From Clostridium sp. HBUAS56010 (lineage in GTDB: Bacteria; Bacillota; Clostridia; Lachnospirales; Lachnospiraceae): 64,000 bases of DNA. Position 1 is the first letter of the stretch; each line of letters begins with the position of its first letter. Position numbers and translations under genes: made by a program. Positions 33,390 through 41,892 of the stretch are shown here, one piece after another. The stretch covers positions 1 to 64,000 of the forward strand of contig NZ_SULJ01000005.1 in the NCBI RefSeq assembly GCF_007115105.1, given 5' to 3'. The notes under the pieces are model-generated. The model saw only the letters and a list, made by a program, of their open reading frames with translations, was not told the origin of the DNA and did not search any database.

Positions 33390-34625
33390 TTATATAAACA
33401 TTTTTTGTAACATAGATTTCTTTAATTTTATTAATGAATCCAACTCACGCTGATAAAGGGTGATAAGGTTGTCGAGATTAGAAAAAAATGAACCTATTTT
33501 CCGCTGTTCTTCAATTTTGGGTACGCCAATTATAAAATCATTTAAATGTTCTTTTGTAATTGTGCTAATTGTTGCTCCCCATGCTCTTTCCTTTTCTGCC
33601 TCAAACAATTTCTTAATTACTTGCGCAAAATATTGTTTATCTATTGGGAATTTATATTCTTCAAAAATTAAAATTGTACGATCAAAATAAGCATCATATT
33701 GTGTAATAGCCGTTCTACCAATACTTTTCTCAATACTTCCTTGTAAAGCAACCACTATCTTTCCTGCTTCAACAAATCGGCTTTTAGGCTCTGCTATTTT
33801 GCTGATATGTGCTTTTGTATCTGAATTTAATTTTAAATCAAATCCGATATCTGCAACTTGAACAAATGGCTTTCCATTTTCTTCATCATAAAAATCTGGG
33901 TTTGAATAAGGTTGAGGGAATGATCCCCTTATATAATTTGCTACATCTTTTAACTTACGCTGCTCCCAATCGTCAGTAAATCCTGCAAATCTAATTTCAG
34001 GAATATTTGATCCATTTGGGGGGAACATTTTTTGGAGCATTGCTTTCTTGCTTTGTTTTAGCAAATCCAACTCACGCTGATGAAGGGTGATAAGGTTGTT
34101 CAAGTACTTAAACAGCCTACCAATTTTAACTTGTTCTTCAATAGTTGGCACAAAAATTGACTGTCTTAGAAAATGTTTCTCGTCGAGCTTATTTGATGAG
34201 TTTCCAGATGAAGTAATTGACTTACTAAAAATCGGACTCATTATACGTTCAATTTGAATTGCGTGTTTCCAATAGTTATTATCATATTCTCTTTTATGAC
34301 GGTATATAGGAAACAACTCTGAAACCACACCAGCACCAATATCATTGGCAACAAATCTTCCAAACTTAAACTCATCATTAGGATGACCTTCAAATGCAAT
34401 GTCACCCTTTTTCATAACATAAGTTCGTGTATCAATATTGTTAGATTGAACTTTTCCTGGATCTTGGAAGTACATTTTTGCGACAGAGATCCAATGCTCT
34501 TTTCCAAAGCTTCCATCATTACGTTCATTAACTTTAACGAACTCTTTTCCCAACTTACGCTGTTCCCAAGCATCACTAAAACCTGTAAACCTTATTTCTG
34601 GTTCTTTTATCATTTTATCGTCCAT
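33390..34625 (-). CDS. hsdS: Type I restriction-modification specificity subunit, two target-recognition domains
   Basis: The 411-residue protein contains two halves, each starting with EIRFxGFxDxWEQRKL (residues about 10 and 212) and each ending in a conserved helix with LITLxQRELDxLxxxKKxMLQKM. These are the two target-recognition domains and central conserved helices of HsdS. It determines the bipartite recognition sequence, which cannot be read from the sequence alone. It follows hsdR and precedes hsdM. Confidence 0.93.
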   Translation of the reverse strand: MDDKMIKEPEIRFTGFSDAWEQRKLGKEFVKVNERNDGSFGKEHWISVAKMYFQDPGKVQSNNIDTRTYVMKKGDIAFEGHPNDEFKFGRFVANDIGAGVVSELFPIYRHKREYDNNYWKHAIQIERIMSPIFSKSITSSGNSSNKLDEKHFLRQSIFVPTIEEQVKIGRLFKYLNNLITLHQRELDLLKQSKKAMLQKMFPPNGSNIPEIRFAGFTDDWEQRKLKDVANYIRGSFPQPYSNPDFYDEENGKPFVQVADIGFDLKLNSDTKAHISKIAEPKSRFVEAGKIVVALQGSIEKSIGRTAITQYDAYFDRTILIFEEYKFPIDKQYFAQVIKKLFEAEKERAWGATISTITKEHLNDFIIGVPKIEEQRKIGSFFSNLDNLITLYQRELDSLIKLKKSMLQKMFI

Positions 34626-34664
34626 TCATGCTCTCCTCTTCCAGTTCGCTTATTTTTCACCCAA

Positions 34665-37600
34665 TTATTCCTCCCTTTTAATTCTATCCGCCATCTCATA
34701 AAATCCCTTTCGGAATTCAATACGATATTTTACCCAGGTTAATTGTGCTATTTCTTTATTTGCTATTTCTTTATAATCAGATTTTGCTGCATTCATAATC
34801 ACTGTCAATTCACCCTGTTTATCCATATCTTCTTGCCCTAATTGATGCTTTCGAATTAATTTTTCTAACTCTATCGGTTTCACACAATTATCTAACCCCC
34901 AAGAGCGAATAAACTTTGTAATAAGTTGGATATCTGTATTTTTCTGTGCGCTTTCCATTGCCTGATTCATTTTCTCAACATTTCTAGGTGCTGGGTAATC
35001 ATCAAATACATATTCTTTTGAAAAGATTCTTGATACAAAATTACGTACCTTCGATTTTTCACTTTCATTATCTGATTTTGCAATTTCAACATGAATCTCT
35101 TCTCTGGTGATTTCTGCTTTTGACATTTCATTTGCATGCACTTCGTCAGCCATTCTAGCAATCAATTCAACTAAATAATCATAATTAATGGTAACATCAT
35201 GAATATGTACCATTGATAAATTAACTTGTGAGATATCGATATTTTCTCTCTTAGCCCGACGTTCTTTTAATTCGCCAGCAAGAACTGTTGTTAGAATGAC
35301 TTCCTGATCCTCAGTAATCCCAATGCGCTCATAGAAATCTTCTGGATTATCATACGCTGAAACAGGATTTTTCTCATCATCTTCTGTATACTGCTTTAAC
35401 TGACTAAGCAAACGATTGTATTCTTTTAAATTTTCAAATACTTCATCCTGATCTTTTTCACTTGGAGGTAATTGTATAAACTCGCTCGTTAGTTGAGAAA
35501 GCTTGCTGACAACTTCTTTTATTTCAGCCTGAACCTTACTGAATGGTTTGGAAATAATACCAGCTTCTTCATTTTTTTCTATCAAATCCTCAAGTGAAAG
35601 CTGTTCATCAGCCGATGCACGATTTGAATATACGGCAAACGCTTTATTCATTTCATACTCATTTTGTGCCGGCCATCTATAATTCACGATGTTTCCCTTC
35701 GGTTTATCTATACTATTATGAATTCGATTTGTACGTGAGTATGCTTGAATCAAATTCCCACCTTTTAGTGTTCTATCGATATATAGAGTATTTAGCTCTG
35801 GTGCATTAAACCCTGTTAAAAGTTGATCTATAACAATTACCAAATCCAAGTAGTTACCATCATCTGCGGTCTTATTCAAACGTCGAACTACATCTTCTGC
35901 ATACAATTTCACTGTACTCATATCAAAAACAGTACCAAACATTTCATTATAAACTATAATCGCTCTATGCAAATTTGAATTTGTAGTTATTTGATTCATA
36001 CCATTAGATGTATCTGCTGAGAAACTTACCGCAACTTTTAAACGTTCTTCTTCTGGTCTTCTTGCATTTTCTTCTGCAAATTTATCGAAATACTCCATTG
36101 CTCTTGGCGTGCTTACTTTGTTTCCTCCAACATGTACAGTCAATAATGCATTATATTTTCTATTATTTGAACGTTTCTTCCAGTTATCAAAGATATCCTT
36201 AACTACCAATTCAATATGTACTGGACTAGTATCATAAACACTGCCACGAATATTATCATCTATATCATCTTCATCTGGATTCTCAGGAGCTGGAATTGTT
36301 TCTTTAAATTCAACCTTAAACCCTAAGACATTTTTATCAGCAATTGCTTCTTTAATTGTATAGGAATGCAAGATTTCTCCAAATATCTCCCTTGTTTCTG
36401 GGAATTTCGGTGTACCAGTGTATCCAACCCAAGCAGAATTTGGAACCATTCTACGAATTGTCTCTAGCATTCCTTCATTTTCTGATCCGTCTCCAGTTGA
36501 ACGATGAGCCTCATCTACAATAAAGAGGATATTACCTTGTAATGGCTTAAAAGTAGGACGCGCTACATATCTAGACATTTTTTGAATACTAGTTACAATA
36601 ATATTTTTATCGCTCTTTTTAGTCAATTTTTGATCTAAATCAGATATATTTGCAGTATCACTCACAACACCTGATTTTCCTTCAAATCCTGCCACTGGGT
36701 CATATGCCTTATAATCATCAGCTGTTTGAGTTGTGAGTGCAATACGATCCACCAAGAATACCACTTTATCAACATTCGACAAACTACTAGCAAGCCATGC
36801 CGTCTTAAAACTTGTAATTGTCTTACCAGATCCCGTTGTATGCCAAATATATCCTAATCTACCATCATCATAAATAAATTTATGTTGTCTCACTTTATCT
36901 AGTACACGCTTTGTGGCATAAACCTGGTATGGGCGCATAACCTTAATGCATTCTTTATTTTTAGTACCATCAAGCACCATATAGCGTGTTGCCAAATCAT
37001 GAGCCATTGGAATTGACAATACTTTATCTGCAAAAGTTTTCCACGAGCGAACAGGTCTGGCATCCTCTTCATCTTGCCAGTTAAATGCAAAAGCACGGTT
37101 GAAATTGTCAAGCGTTGTATTTGCCATATAACGAATATCGTATGGTGTCATTGCTATTAGAATCTGTAAGGTACTAAAAATTCCAGTATATTGCTTTTCT
37201 GCAATGTACTGCTCCATTTGATTTAGTGATTCTGTCGTACTATGAAGAGCTTTCTTTAATTCAATTTGAATAATAGGTAATCCATTAATTAGCAATGTCA
37301 CATCAAATCGACGCTCTGGCTTTCCGTCAATTACTTTTAATCGTTTAATTTGATTAACGACTTGATAAACCGTATACCCCCCTCCAACTTGCGCTTGATC
37401 AAATACTGTTAAAAATACATGTTTACCATTATCAAGATCAACCTCAATTTCAGAGACACCATTAACCCCATATAAAAATTGTCCTGCTTGATAGGGTGTT
37501 TCTATAGCAGAAATAATTTTTTTAACCTGATTAAATTCTGTAATAGATAACGGATTGTCTAAACGAGCTTGATTATTCTGTTCTAAAATAATTTTAAAAT

Positions 37601-37721
37601 TATCCCAAAGCTGTTCGGTTGTTTTAATATTGGTTTTGTATTCCCACTGTTTCACTCCGCCAATTTTTGTTAAATAATCAATTACTTCTTTTTCAAAATC
37701 TAATTCTGATTGACTCTTCAT
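34665..37721 (-). CDS. hsdR: Type I restriction endonuclease subunit R
   Basis: The 1018-residue protein has the N-terminal PD-(D/E)XK nuclease (FDVTLLINGLPIIQIELKKA; D140, E154, K156), then a superfamily 2 translocase with Walker A IWHTTGSGKTIT (about 290), DEAH in LFIVDEAHRSTGDG, and motif III TGTP, followed by a C-terminal domain that binds the methylase core. Its full length and intact motifs suggest that the enzyme is active. Confidence 0.95.
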   Translation of the reverse strand: MKSQSELDFEKEVIDYLTKIGGVKQWEYKTNIKTTEQLWDNFKIILEQNNQARLDNPLSITEFNQVKKIISAIETPYQAGQFLYGVNGVSEIEVDLDNGKHVFLTVFDQAQVGGGYTVYQVVNQIKRLKVIDGKPERRFDVTLLINGLPIIQIELKKALHSTTESLNQMEQYIAEKQYTGIFSTLQILIAMTPYDIRYMANTTLDNFNRAFAFNWQDEEDARPVRSWKTFADKVLSIPMAHDLATRYMVLDGTKNKECIKVMRPYQVYATKRVLDKVRQHKFIYDDGRLGYIWHTTGSGKTITSFKTAWLASSLSNVDKVVFLVDRIALTTQTADDYKAYDPVAGFEGKSGVVSDTANISDLDQKLTKKSDKNIIVTSIQKMSRYVARPTFKPLQGNILFIVDEAHRSTGDGSENEGMLETIRRMVPNSAWVGYTGTPKFPETREIFGEILHSYTIKEAIADKNVLGFKVEFKETIPAPENPDEDDIDDNIRGSVYDTSPVHIELVVKDIFDNWKKRSNNRKYNALLTVHVGGNKVSTPRAMEYFDKFAEENARRPEEERLKVAVSFSADTSNGMNQITTNSNLHRAIIVYNEMFGTVFDMSTVKLYAEDVVRRLNKTADDGNYLDLVIVIDQLLTGFNAPELNTLYIDRTLKGGNLIQAYSRTNRIHNSIDKPKGNIVNYRWPAQNEYEMNKAFAVYSNRASADEQLSLEDLIEKNEEAGIISKPFSKVQAEIKEVVSKLSQLTSEFIQLPPSEKDQDEVFENLKEYNRLLSQLKQYTEDDEKNPVSAYDNPEDFYERIGITEDQEVILTTVLAGELKERRAKRENIDISQVNLSMVHIHDVTINYDYLVELIARMADEVHANEMSKAEITREEIHVEIAKSDNESEKSKVRNFVSRIFSKEYVFDDYPAPRNVEKMNQAMESAQKNTDIQLITKFIRSWGLDNCVKPIELEKLIRKHQLGQEDMDKQGELTVIMNAAKSDYKEIANKEIAQLTWVKYRIEFRKGFYEMADRIKREE

Positions 37722-37722
37722 T

Positions 37723-38304
37723 TCAGTAACACCCCTTTACACTTTTTTCTAGTATTTCATTTGTAAATAATTCCAATAATTTTGAATACTCGCTTAATTC
37801 ACTTTGTAATTGGAGCGTTTTTATATAAATAGTCCCAATTTTTCTCTGCTCTTTTATAGGAATAACCGGTATAACTATTTCTTTCAAAGAATGAAGTGGA
37901 ATTCTAAGAATTGATCCACTACCTTGCAACTTCTTTTCTTTTTGGTACTTTACATTTTTATATGCATTAAATAAGAATAAAAAATATCCCTTATCCAGTT
38001 GTTCTTCATTAAACTCTATTTTCGTAAAGTTTAGTGACAATACTTTCCCTGCATTCTTTGTGCTTACCATCGTTGCACACTGTAATGAATTGCTAATTAC
38101 GACATCCCCAACCATTAATGCTAGATTATTCTGCTCAGTAGATATTATCTCATCTTCTGCACTTATTTTTTCATGCTTATAATCTTCTGTAAAAGACAAC
38201 TGGTCATAGAATTTAATGAATTCATTTTCAAACTGATGTTGCACTCTTGTTGGATTTATACCTGGAATGAAGGTTACAAATTCTTTTAATTGTTTTGTAT
38301 TCAC
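37723..38304 (-). CDS. Half-size HsdS-like specificity protein, first gene of the hsd operon
   Basis: The 193-residue protein has one target-recognition domain (MVGDVVISNSLQCATMVSTK, LQGSGSILRIPLHSLKEI) and one C-terminal conserved helix (IKEQRKIGTIYIKTLQLQSE). It is half an HsdS. It is unlike the two domains of the full hsdS gene, so it is not a recent duplication. It may form an alternative specificity complex, or substitute for a recognition domain. It ends two bases before hsdR and is expressed from the promoter at 38357. Confidence 0.85.
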   Translation of the reverse strand: MNTKQLKEFVTFIPGINPTRVQHQFENEFIKFYDQLSFTEDYKHEKISAEDEIISTEQNNLALMVGDVVISNSLQCATMVSTKNAGKVLSLNFTKIEFNEEQLDKGYFLFLFNAYKNVKYQKEKKLQGSGSILRIPLHSLKEIVIPVIPIKEQRKIGTIYIKTLQLQSELSEYSKLLELFTNEILEKSVKGCY

Positions 38305-38324
38305 TCTTTACCTCCCTAGACCAC

Positions 38325-38416
38325 TAAGTATTTTTTGTAATATTACTATATTTCATATTAAATCATAAATCCATGTATGCGTCAAGTATTTTTGTAATAT
38401 TTAAATATTTCATATT
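38325..38416 (-). promoter_or_regulatory. hsd operon promoter flanked by a direct repeat
   Basis: On the minus strand TTGACG (38380-38385), a 17-base spacer and TTTAAT (38357-38362) form the promoter. The words ATGAAATAT and AATATTACAAAAA(A)TACTT occur in the same order upstream (about 38385-38416) and downstream (about 38325-38358) of it, about 60 bases apart. This looks like a regulator-binding repeat, although no regulator gene is in the island. Confidence 0.65.
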
Positions 38417-38422
38417 TCCATT

Positions 38423-38463
38423 AAAAAAGACCTAACAAAACACTTGCTATGTTCTTGTTAGGT
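38423..38463 (-). terminator. Intrinsic terminator upstream of the hsd promoter
   Basis: On the minus strand ACCTAACAA and TTGTTAGGT form a nine-pair stem followed by CTTTTTT. It would stop transcription entering from the rlmD-remnant side. Confidence 0.8.
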
Positions 38464-38704
38464 ACTCTATTTAAAATCATCATGAGCGCATATCCTATAT
38501 AACCTCTGTCTTGAAAAACGCGCTATTTAAATATCTTCTTGCACTTATTTTAGAAATTTATCTCCGCGCATTTATCAATCTCCGCGTAATATTATATTAT
38601 ACCTATTTCTCGCACTTGTCTGTAGGAACAGAAATCCCTTGCAAACCGTTGCAAAACCGCTTGCGGGAATCTATCTCTAAACAAGCGCCCATTTTACGGG
38701 CTTT
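38464..38704. other. Spacer beside attachment site B with short direct repeat
   Basis: No gene is evident. ATCTCCGCG occurs at 38560-38568 and 38578-38586, with an 18-base period; such arm-type repeats are found near integrase attachment sites. The minus-strand frame running on past the rlmD stop is short and unrecognised. Confidence 0.4.
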
Positions 38705-38743
38705 CTAGGCTTTTCGAGACAGCAGACAGCACGTCTCCACATG
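38705..38743 (-). pseudogene. rlmD: rlmD 3'-end remnant, attachment site B
   Basis: Thirteen codons read H-V-E-T-C-C-L-L-S-R-K-A-stop. It matches sites A and C in V-E-T-x-C-L-L and R-K-A; nine bases (TGTCTGCTG) are identical in all three. The codon before the His is unrelated, so the homology starts abruptly as expected at a recombination junction. Confidence 0.8.
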
Positions 38744-38915
38744 GCACTAGAATAAAGACAGTACCACATCCTCACTCCCATAGTTCGTGGCAATATGTCA
38801 TAGGGCATTTTAGACCCTTTTGTCATAATACTTGAGACAGAGTAAATGTCTCGATTTTATCATATTTTTCACTATTTCCCATTACCCTTTGAAGTCAATA
38901 AGTCATTAAAATAAA

Positions 38916-39329
38916 TCACTTCGATGATTCTGCCTTAAGTTGTTCCCAACGAACAATACTCGGTCTTTTTCCTTCTGGGACTTGCTCTAAGCACTGGTCA
39001 ATTTCTTGGTATTTATCAATCCAATAATTTTCACGACTAGCAAGCCTCTGAGCATCTTTATAATAATTATCAAATATGTATGGCACAGGTTCAACAAGGC
39101 GTATCTCTATTCTTGTTTCTTCATCATCCATTACATTGTTCAAAGTTGAAATATGAGTCTGATTCTGTATGCTGTTATAATGATTTTTTACTCTTGTACA
39201 TAATTCTTCACTTTTTCCAATGTATGCACATTGCTCCTTGCAATTACCATTACATGATAAAATAAAAATGCCGTAAATACCTCGTTGATGTTCTTCAATT
39301 CGCTCATCAATCGCTATTTTTTCATTCAT
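38916..39329 (-). CDS. GIY-YIG family nuclease
   Basis: The 137-residue protein contains the GIY-YIG pair as GIYGIFIL and AYIGKSEELCTRVKNH, followed by the catalytic Glu in SRENYWIDKYQ. It is a stand-alone domain with no DNA-binding extension. It lies 73 bases downstream of the membrane-anchored gene in the same direction. GIY-YIG proteins occur as homing nucleases, restriction enzymes and repair proteins; here, in a minimal island beside a restriction island, a defensive role is possible but not shown. Confidence 0.85.
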   Translation of the reverse strand: MNEKIAIDERIEEHQRGIYGIFILSCNGNCKEQCAYIGKSEELCTRVKNHYNSIQNQTHISTLNNVMDDEETRIEIRLVEPVPYIFDNYYKDAQRLASRENYWIDKYQEIDQCLEQVPEGKRPSIVRWEQLKAESSK

Positions 39330-39402
39330 TTAGTTTTCACCCTTCAATACTATGCAATAATAATGATGTAAACTTTACTGCTTTGCTTTTGGTAACTTGA
39401 TG

Positions 39403-39984
39403 TTAAAATTGCCCCCCCAATGCAGCTGTTCCGATACCAATAGCTGTCAGAACAACGAAACTTGCTGTGCCGACCACTTTCCAATTAAATGCTTTCTTTT
39501 CTGAATCCTTTTTATCTGCCATATGTGCGGCCTCAGTTTCTTGCTCTCTAATTTCTGAATCTTTCTTATCCACCATTCGTAAAACTTCCATTTCCTGATC
39601 TCTGATTTCCTTTTGCTGTTCGGGTGTTAAATCAGGATTATCAAGACATTTACTTAAATCCGAACGGACTTTATCAGCAAATTCAATATATTCTTTTCTG
39701 CTTTCATCTGCTTCATCAATTTCTTTATTCAGAAGACCATACACCTGGTTAGTGCTTTCATCATCACTTGCTACTATTTTTTCCAGAATGTCTTTGTACT
39801 CAACCATTGAAGATTGAATGAGTTTTGCAAGTTTTGGAAACTGTGCAATTACTTGCGCTGCTACCTCTGGGCTTAACTCACTTAACTTCGATGCATAACT
39901 AATCACATCACTCTTTGACAAGTTCTTAAAATCGGTTCTTTCCATCAATGATAATATTTGTTTTTCAACATCTGTATATTCCAT
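39403..39984 (-). CDS. Helical protein with C-terminal membrane anchor, unknown function
   Basis: From the ATG at 39984, preceded by AAAGGAG, the product has 193 residues. The first 165 are helical and strongly charged, including two imperfect repeats (QEMEVLRMVDKKDSE and QETEAAHMADKKDSE). A single hydrophobic segment follows (VVGTASFVVLTAIGIGTAAL) at the extreme C-terminus, giving a tail-anchored topology. I recognise no family. Its partner gene encodes a GIY-YIG nuclease. A membrane-anchored sensor plus nuclease would fit a two-gene defence system, but that is inference. Confidence 0.75.
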   Translation of the reverse strand: MEYTDVEKQILSLMERTDFKNLSKSDVISYASKLSELSPEVAAQVIAQFPKLAKLIQSSMVEYKDILEKIVASDDESTNQVYGLLNKEIDEADESRKEYIEFADKVRSDLSKCLDNPDLTPEQQKEIRDQEMEVLRMVDKKDSEIREQETEAAHMADKKDSEKKAFNWKVVGTASFVVLTAIGIGTAALGGQF

Positions 39985-40335
39985 TTCAACACTCCTTTTC
40001 CCCAAGCTGGTCAATCAAATATGAAACACTTGAAACTCAAACCTTAACATCCGTTATACTTGGCGAAGTGTTTTTCTTTGATTTTTCAAATTACACATCC
40101 TTATATACGGATTTTAATGTGAATCTTCCTCCACAAATTCAAATTGAACAAAATCGCTGCGCGATGGCTGACCAAGGCTATGCAGCGATTTTGTTCAATT
40201 CCTATTTCTCAAACTACACACCATTTTGTTCTCTTATCTAAGTTTACCCTAGGGGTAAAATAAGTTTCCTCGGACTAATCATCAAATCAAAACACACACG
40301 TCCATTTCTATTCCAAAATCCCGGAACCCTTTGAT
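39985..40335. other. Spacer with a perfect 19-base inverted repeat
   Basis: AATTGAACAAAATCGCTGC (40142-40160) is repeated inverted at 40182-40200, with a 21-base loop. No T tract follows on the minus strand, so it is stronger than needed for a terminator and lacks its second part. It could be a structured RNA, a protein-binding site or the remnant of a small inverted-repeat element. The promoter of the membrane-protein gene must also lie here. Confidence 0.6.
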
Positions 40336-40383
40336 TTACTGGGCTTTCCTCTCCAGCAGACAAATGGTCTCAACGTGATTCGT
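40336..40383 (-). pseudogene. rlmD: rlmD 3'-end remnant, attachment site C
   Basis: Sixteen codons read T-N-H-V-E-T-I-C-L-L-E-R-K-A-Q-stop. This copy keeps three codons more (T-N-H) than site A, extending the match to the RlmD C-terminus. The preceding codons include a stop, so the similarity ends there. It marks the left end of prophage B. Confidence 0.85.
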
Positions 40384-40523
40384 TTATAAAAACCGTAAAA
40401 CCAGTTATGAAACAGTGTGAAATGCAATAACTAATTATACGGAAAATCCGCCAAGTAAAAGGAAACTACAAAACTGATTATATCATGACGTGAATTAGAA
40501 TGAAATAGTATAACTTGTTGGAG

Positions 40524-40588
40524 GTTGTCAAATCGTAGTCATTGACAACATGAAGGCAGGCCCGGAATACCGGATACCTGCCTTTTTT
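40524..40588 (+). terminator. Plus-strand hairpin and terminator with no visible gene
   Basis: GTTGTCAA (40524-40531) pairs with TTGACAAC (40542-40549). Next, AGGCAGG (40554-40560) and CCTGCCT (40577-40583), with an inner CCGG/CCGG stem, are followed by TTTTTT: a strong intrinsic terminator for plus-strand transcription. No coding sequence precedes it on that strand, so it may end a small RNA made near the attachment site or block read-through into the lysis genes. Confidence 0.6.
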
Positions 40589-40591
40589 ATT

Positions 40592-41383
40592 TTACCCATT
40601 CGCCAGCCCCGGCCATTGCAACGCGCCATCCTGATCGGGCGTGAGTGTCACCGGTTTGGTTATCATCTTACCGTCTTTATCCACTGCATAGATTTTCCCA
40701 GAGTTCTCCACCAACTGCGAAGCACACATAGCCCCGTCCGGTCCCAGGTAATACCAGTCACCGTTATATTTGTACCATGTGTTTGTGACCATCATGCCAG
40801 CACCGTCAAACCAGTACCAGAGATTCTTTTCTTTATCCTCATGCCAGCCGTTTCTAACGCACAGCCCAGTATCTCCATTATAGAATCTCCAGCCGCCGTC
40901 CTCTTCTTTCCAGCCGGATTTCTTGTCCGGTACCTCTGCTGCATCAACCCAAGTTTTTTTGAATTCATCAGGGTTTGCATATAACTTCTTGATTCCGGAA
41001 GTGGAACTTCCCCAATCCGGTAACTGAAAGTGTGGCTTGTCAACTGGTGATTTCCAGTTACCTCCCCACTCTAAGCCAATACTTACACCAATTGCGCCGA
41101 CACGTCCAAAGAAGTTACCAGATTCGTTATATGCTCCCTGTCCATCGTTCCGGTAAATATCAAAGGCGGTTCCCCACTGATGATAGGAACTGTATCTACT
41201 GCCTGGAGCATTAGTTACCTTGTTTCCTGGCTTTGTCCTCCCCTGAGCGTAAAGCGCATCCTGCTCCGCTACCGTCCGGAAGGTTTCTCCAATTTTAATC
41301 TTCAATCCCTGCTTGTTGCACTCCTCTACCAGCTTTGCCGCCAATACCTGCAGGCGAGGGTGGCATAATGTAATATCTCTCAT
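40592..41383 (-). CDS. Endolysin: M15-type peptidase with cell-wall-binding repeats
   Basis: The 263-residue protein has an N-terminal L-Ala-D-Glu/D-Ala-D-Ala peptidase domain (M15; about 1-150) with the zinc motif SSYHQWGTAFDI and KPHFQL. The C-terminal part (about 165-255) contains three choline-binding-type repeats with aromatic cores (GWRFYN, LWYWFDGAGMMV, DWYYLGPDGAM). It digests peptidoglycan at lysis. It lies 70 bases behind the holin gene. Confidence 0.92.
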   Translation of the reverse strand: MRDITLCHPRLQVLAAKLVEECNKQGLKIKIGETFRTVAEQDALYAQGRTKPGNKVTNAPGSRYSSYHQWGTAFDIYRNDGQGAYNESGNFFGRVGAIGVSIGLEWGGNWKSPVDKPHFQLPDWGSSTSGIKKLYANPDEFKKTWVDAAEVPDKKSGWKEEDGGWRFYNGDTGLCVRNGWHEDKEKNLWYWFDGAGMMVTNTWYKYNGDWYYLGPDGAMCASQLVENSGKIYAVDKDGKMITKPVTLTPDQDGALQWPGLANG

Positions 41384-41453
41384 TTATTTATTCCTCCAAT
41401 CAAATAAGGACCCAGGATAATCCCAGGCCCGTGAGTTGCGATATCGCAACAAA

Positions 41454-41876
41454 TTATTCAGTTGCTGCTTTCTTCTTCAGCACATCAATTGCCTTGGCGA
41501 GAATCCCCGGAAGTGGTATCCCCATTAACCCAGCATTTTCCACAATGGAGATTGTCTCATTAGCAATAAATCCGATAATTACCGCATCCCTTATGTAATT
41601 GGTGCCGATAACCAAGTCCAGACGGTAAGCTATTAGGACAAAGAAAAGTGACATACCCTTGCGGCACAATCCCTTAAAGCCAGCCTTTGACTCTAGGGCT
41701 CCCGTCTCCGTTTTGGTACTCTTCTTAAATACTCCGGCTACTGCCAGACCAGAGAAAAAATCAATTCCCATAAAGATAACTAAGGTTGCAATACCGGTAT
41801 CCCAGCCCCCAAATAAAGATGCTATAAAACTACCAGCCACTCCTGCAGCCGTACATACTGTATTTTTCATTTTCAT
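41454..41876 (-). CDS. Holin, phage_holin_4/toxin-secretion family
   Basis: From the ATG at 41876 the product is 140 residues with several hydrophobic segments (AAGVAGSFIASLFGGW, LVIFMGIDFFSGLAVAGV, MSLFFVLIAYRLDLVI, AVIIGFIANETISIVE). The motif GIDFFSGLAVAG is typical of the Cph1/phage_holin_4 family. It makes the membrane lesions that let the endolysin out. Confidence 0.9.
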   Translation of the reverse strand: MKMKNTVCTAAGVAGSFIASLFGGWDTGIATLVIFMGIDFFSGLAVAGVFKKSTKTETGALESKAGFKGLCRKGMSLFFVLIAYRLDLVIGTNYIRDAVIIGFIANETISIVENAGLMGIPLPGILAKAIDVLKKKAATE

Positions 41877-41892
41877 TTTCCTCACTCTTTCT

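Larger units (their letters stand above)
31434..38743. mobile_element. rlmD-flanked island 1 (type I restriction-modification)
   Basis: The segment between rlmD remnants A and B is about 7.3 kb and contains only hsd genes. No integrase, relaxase or replication gene is present. It therefore looks like an element that can be moved only by enzymes acting on its attachment sites from another element, or the remnant of a larger one. Confidence 0.6.
38705..40383. mobile_element. rlmD-flanked island 2 (GIY-YIG nuclease and membrane protein)
   Basis: The 1.6 kb segment between remnants B and C carries just two minus-strand genes and a long inverted repeat. No recombinase is encoded. It is too small for an autonomous element and may be a minimal passenger or a defence cassette. 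Confidence 0.5.

Noticed and set aside
33390-38304. Phase-variable hsdS inversion system
   Set aside because: No site-specific recombinase is in the island, the half-S gene has the same orientation as hsdS, and the two lack long shared repeats.
40142-40200. Retron-type RNA
   Set aside because: The inverted repeat is isolated and there is no reverse transcriptase gene.
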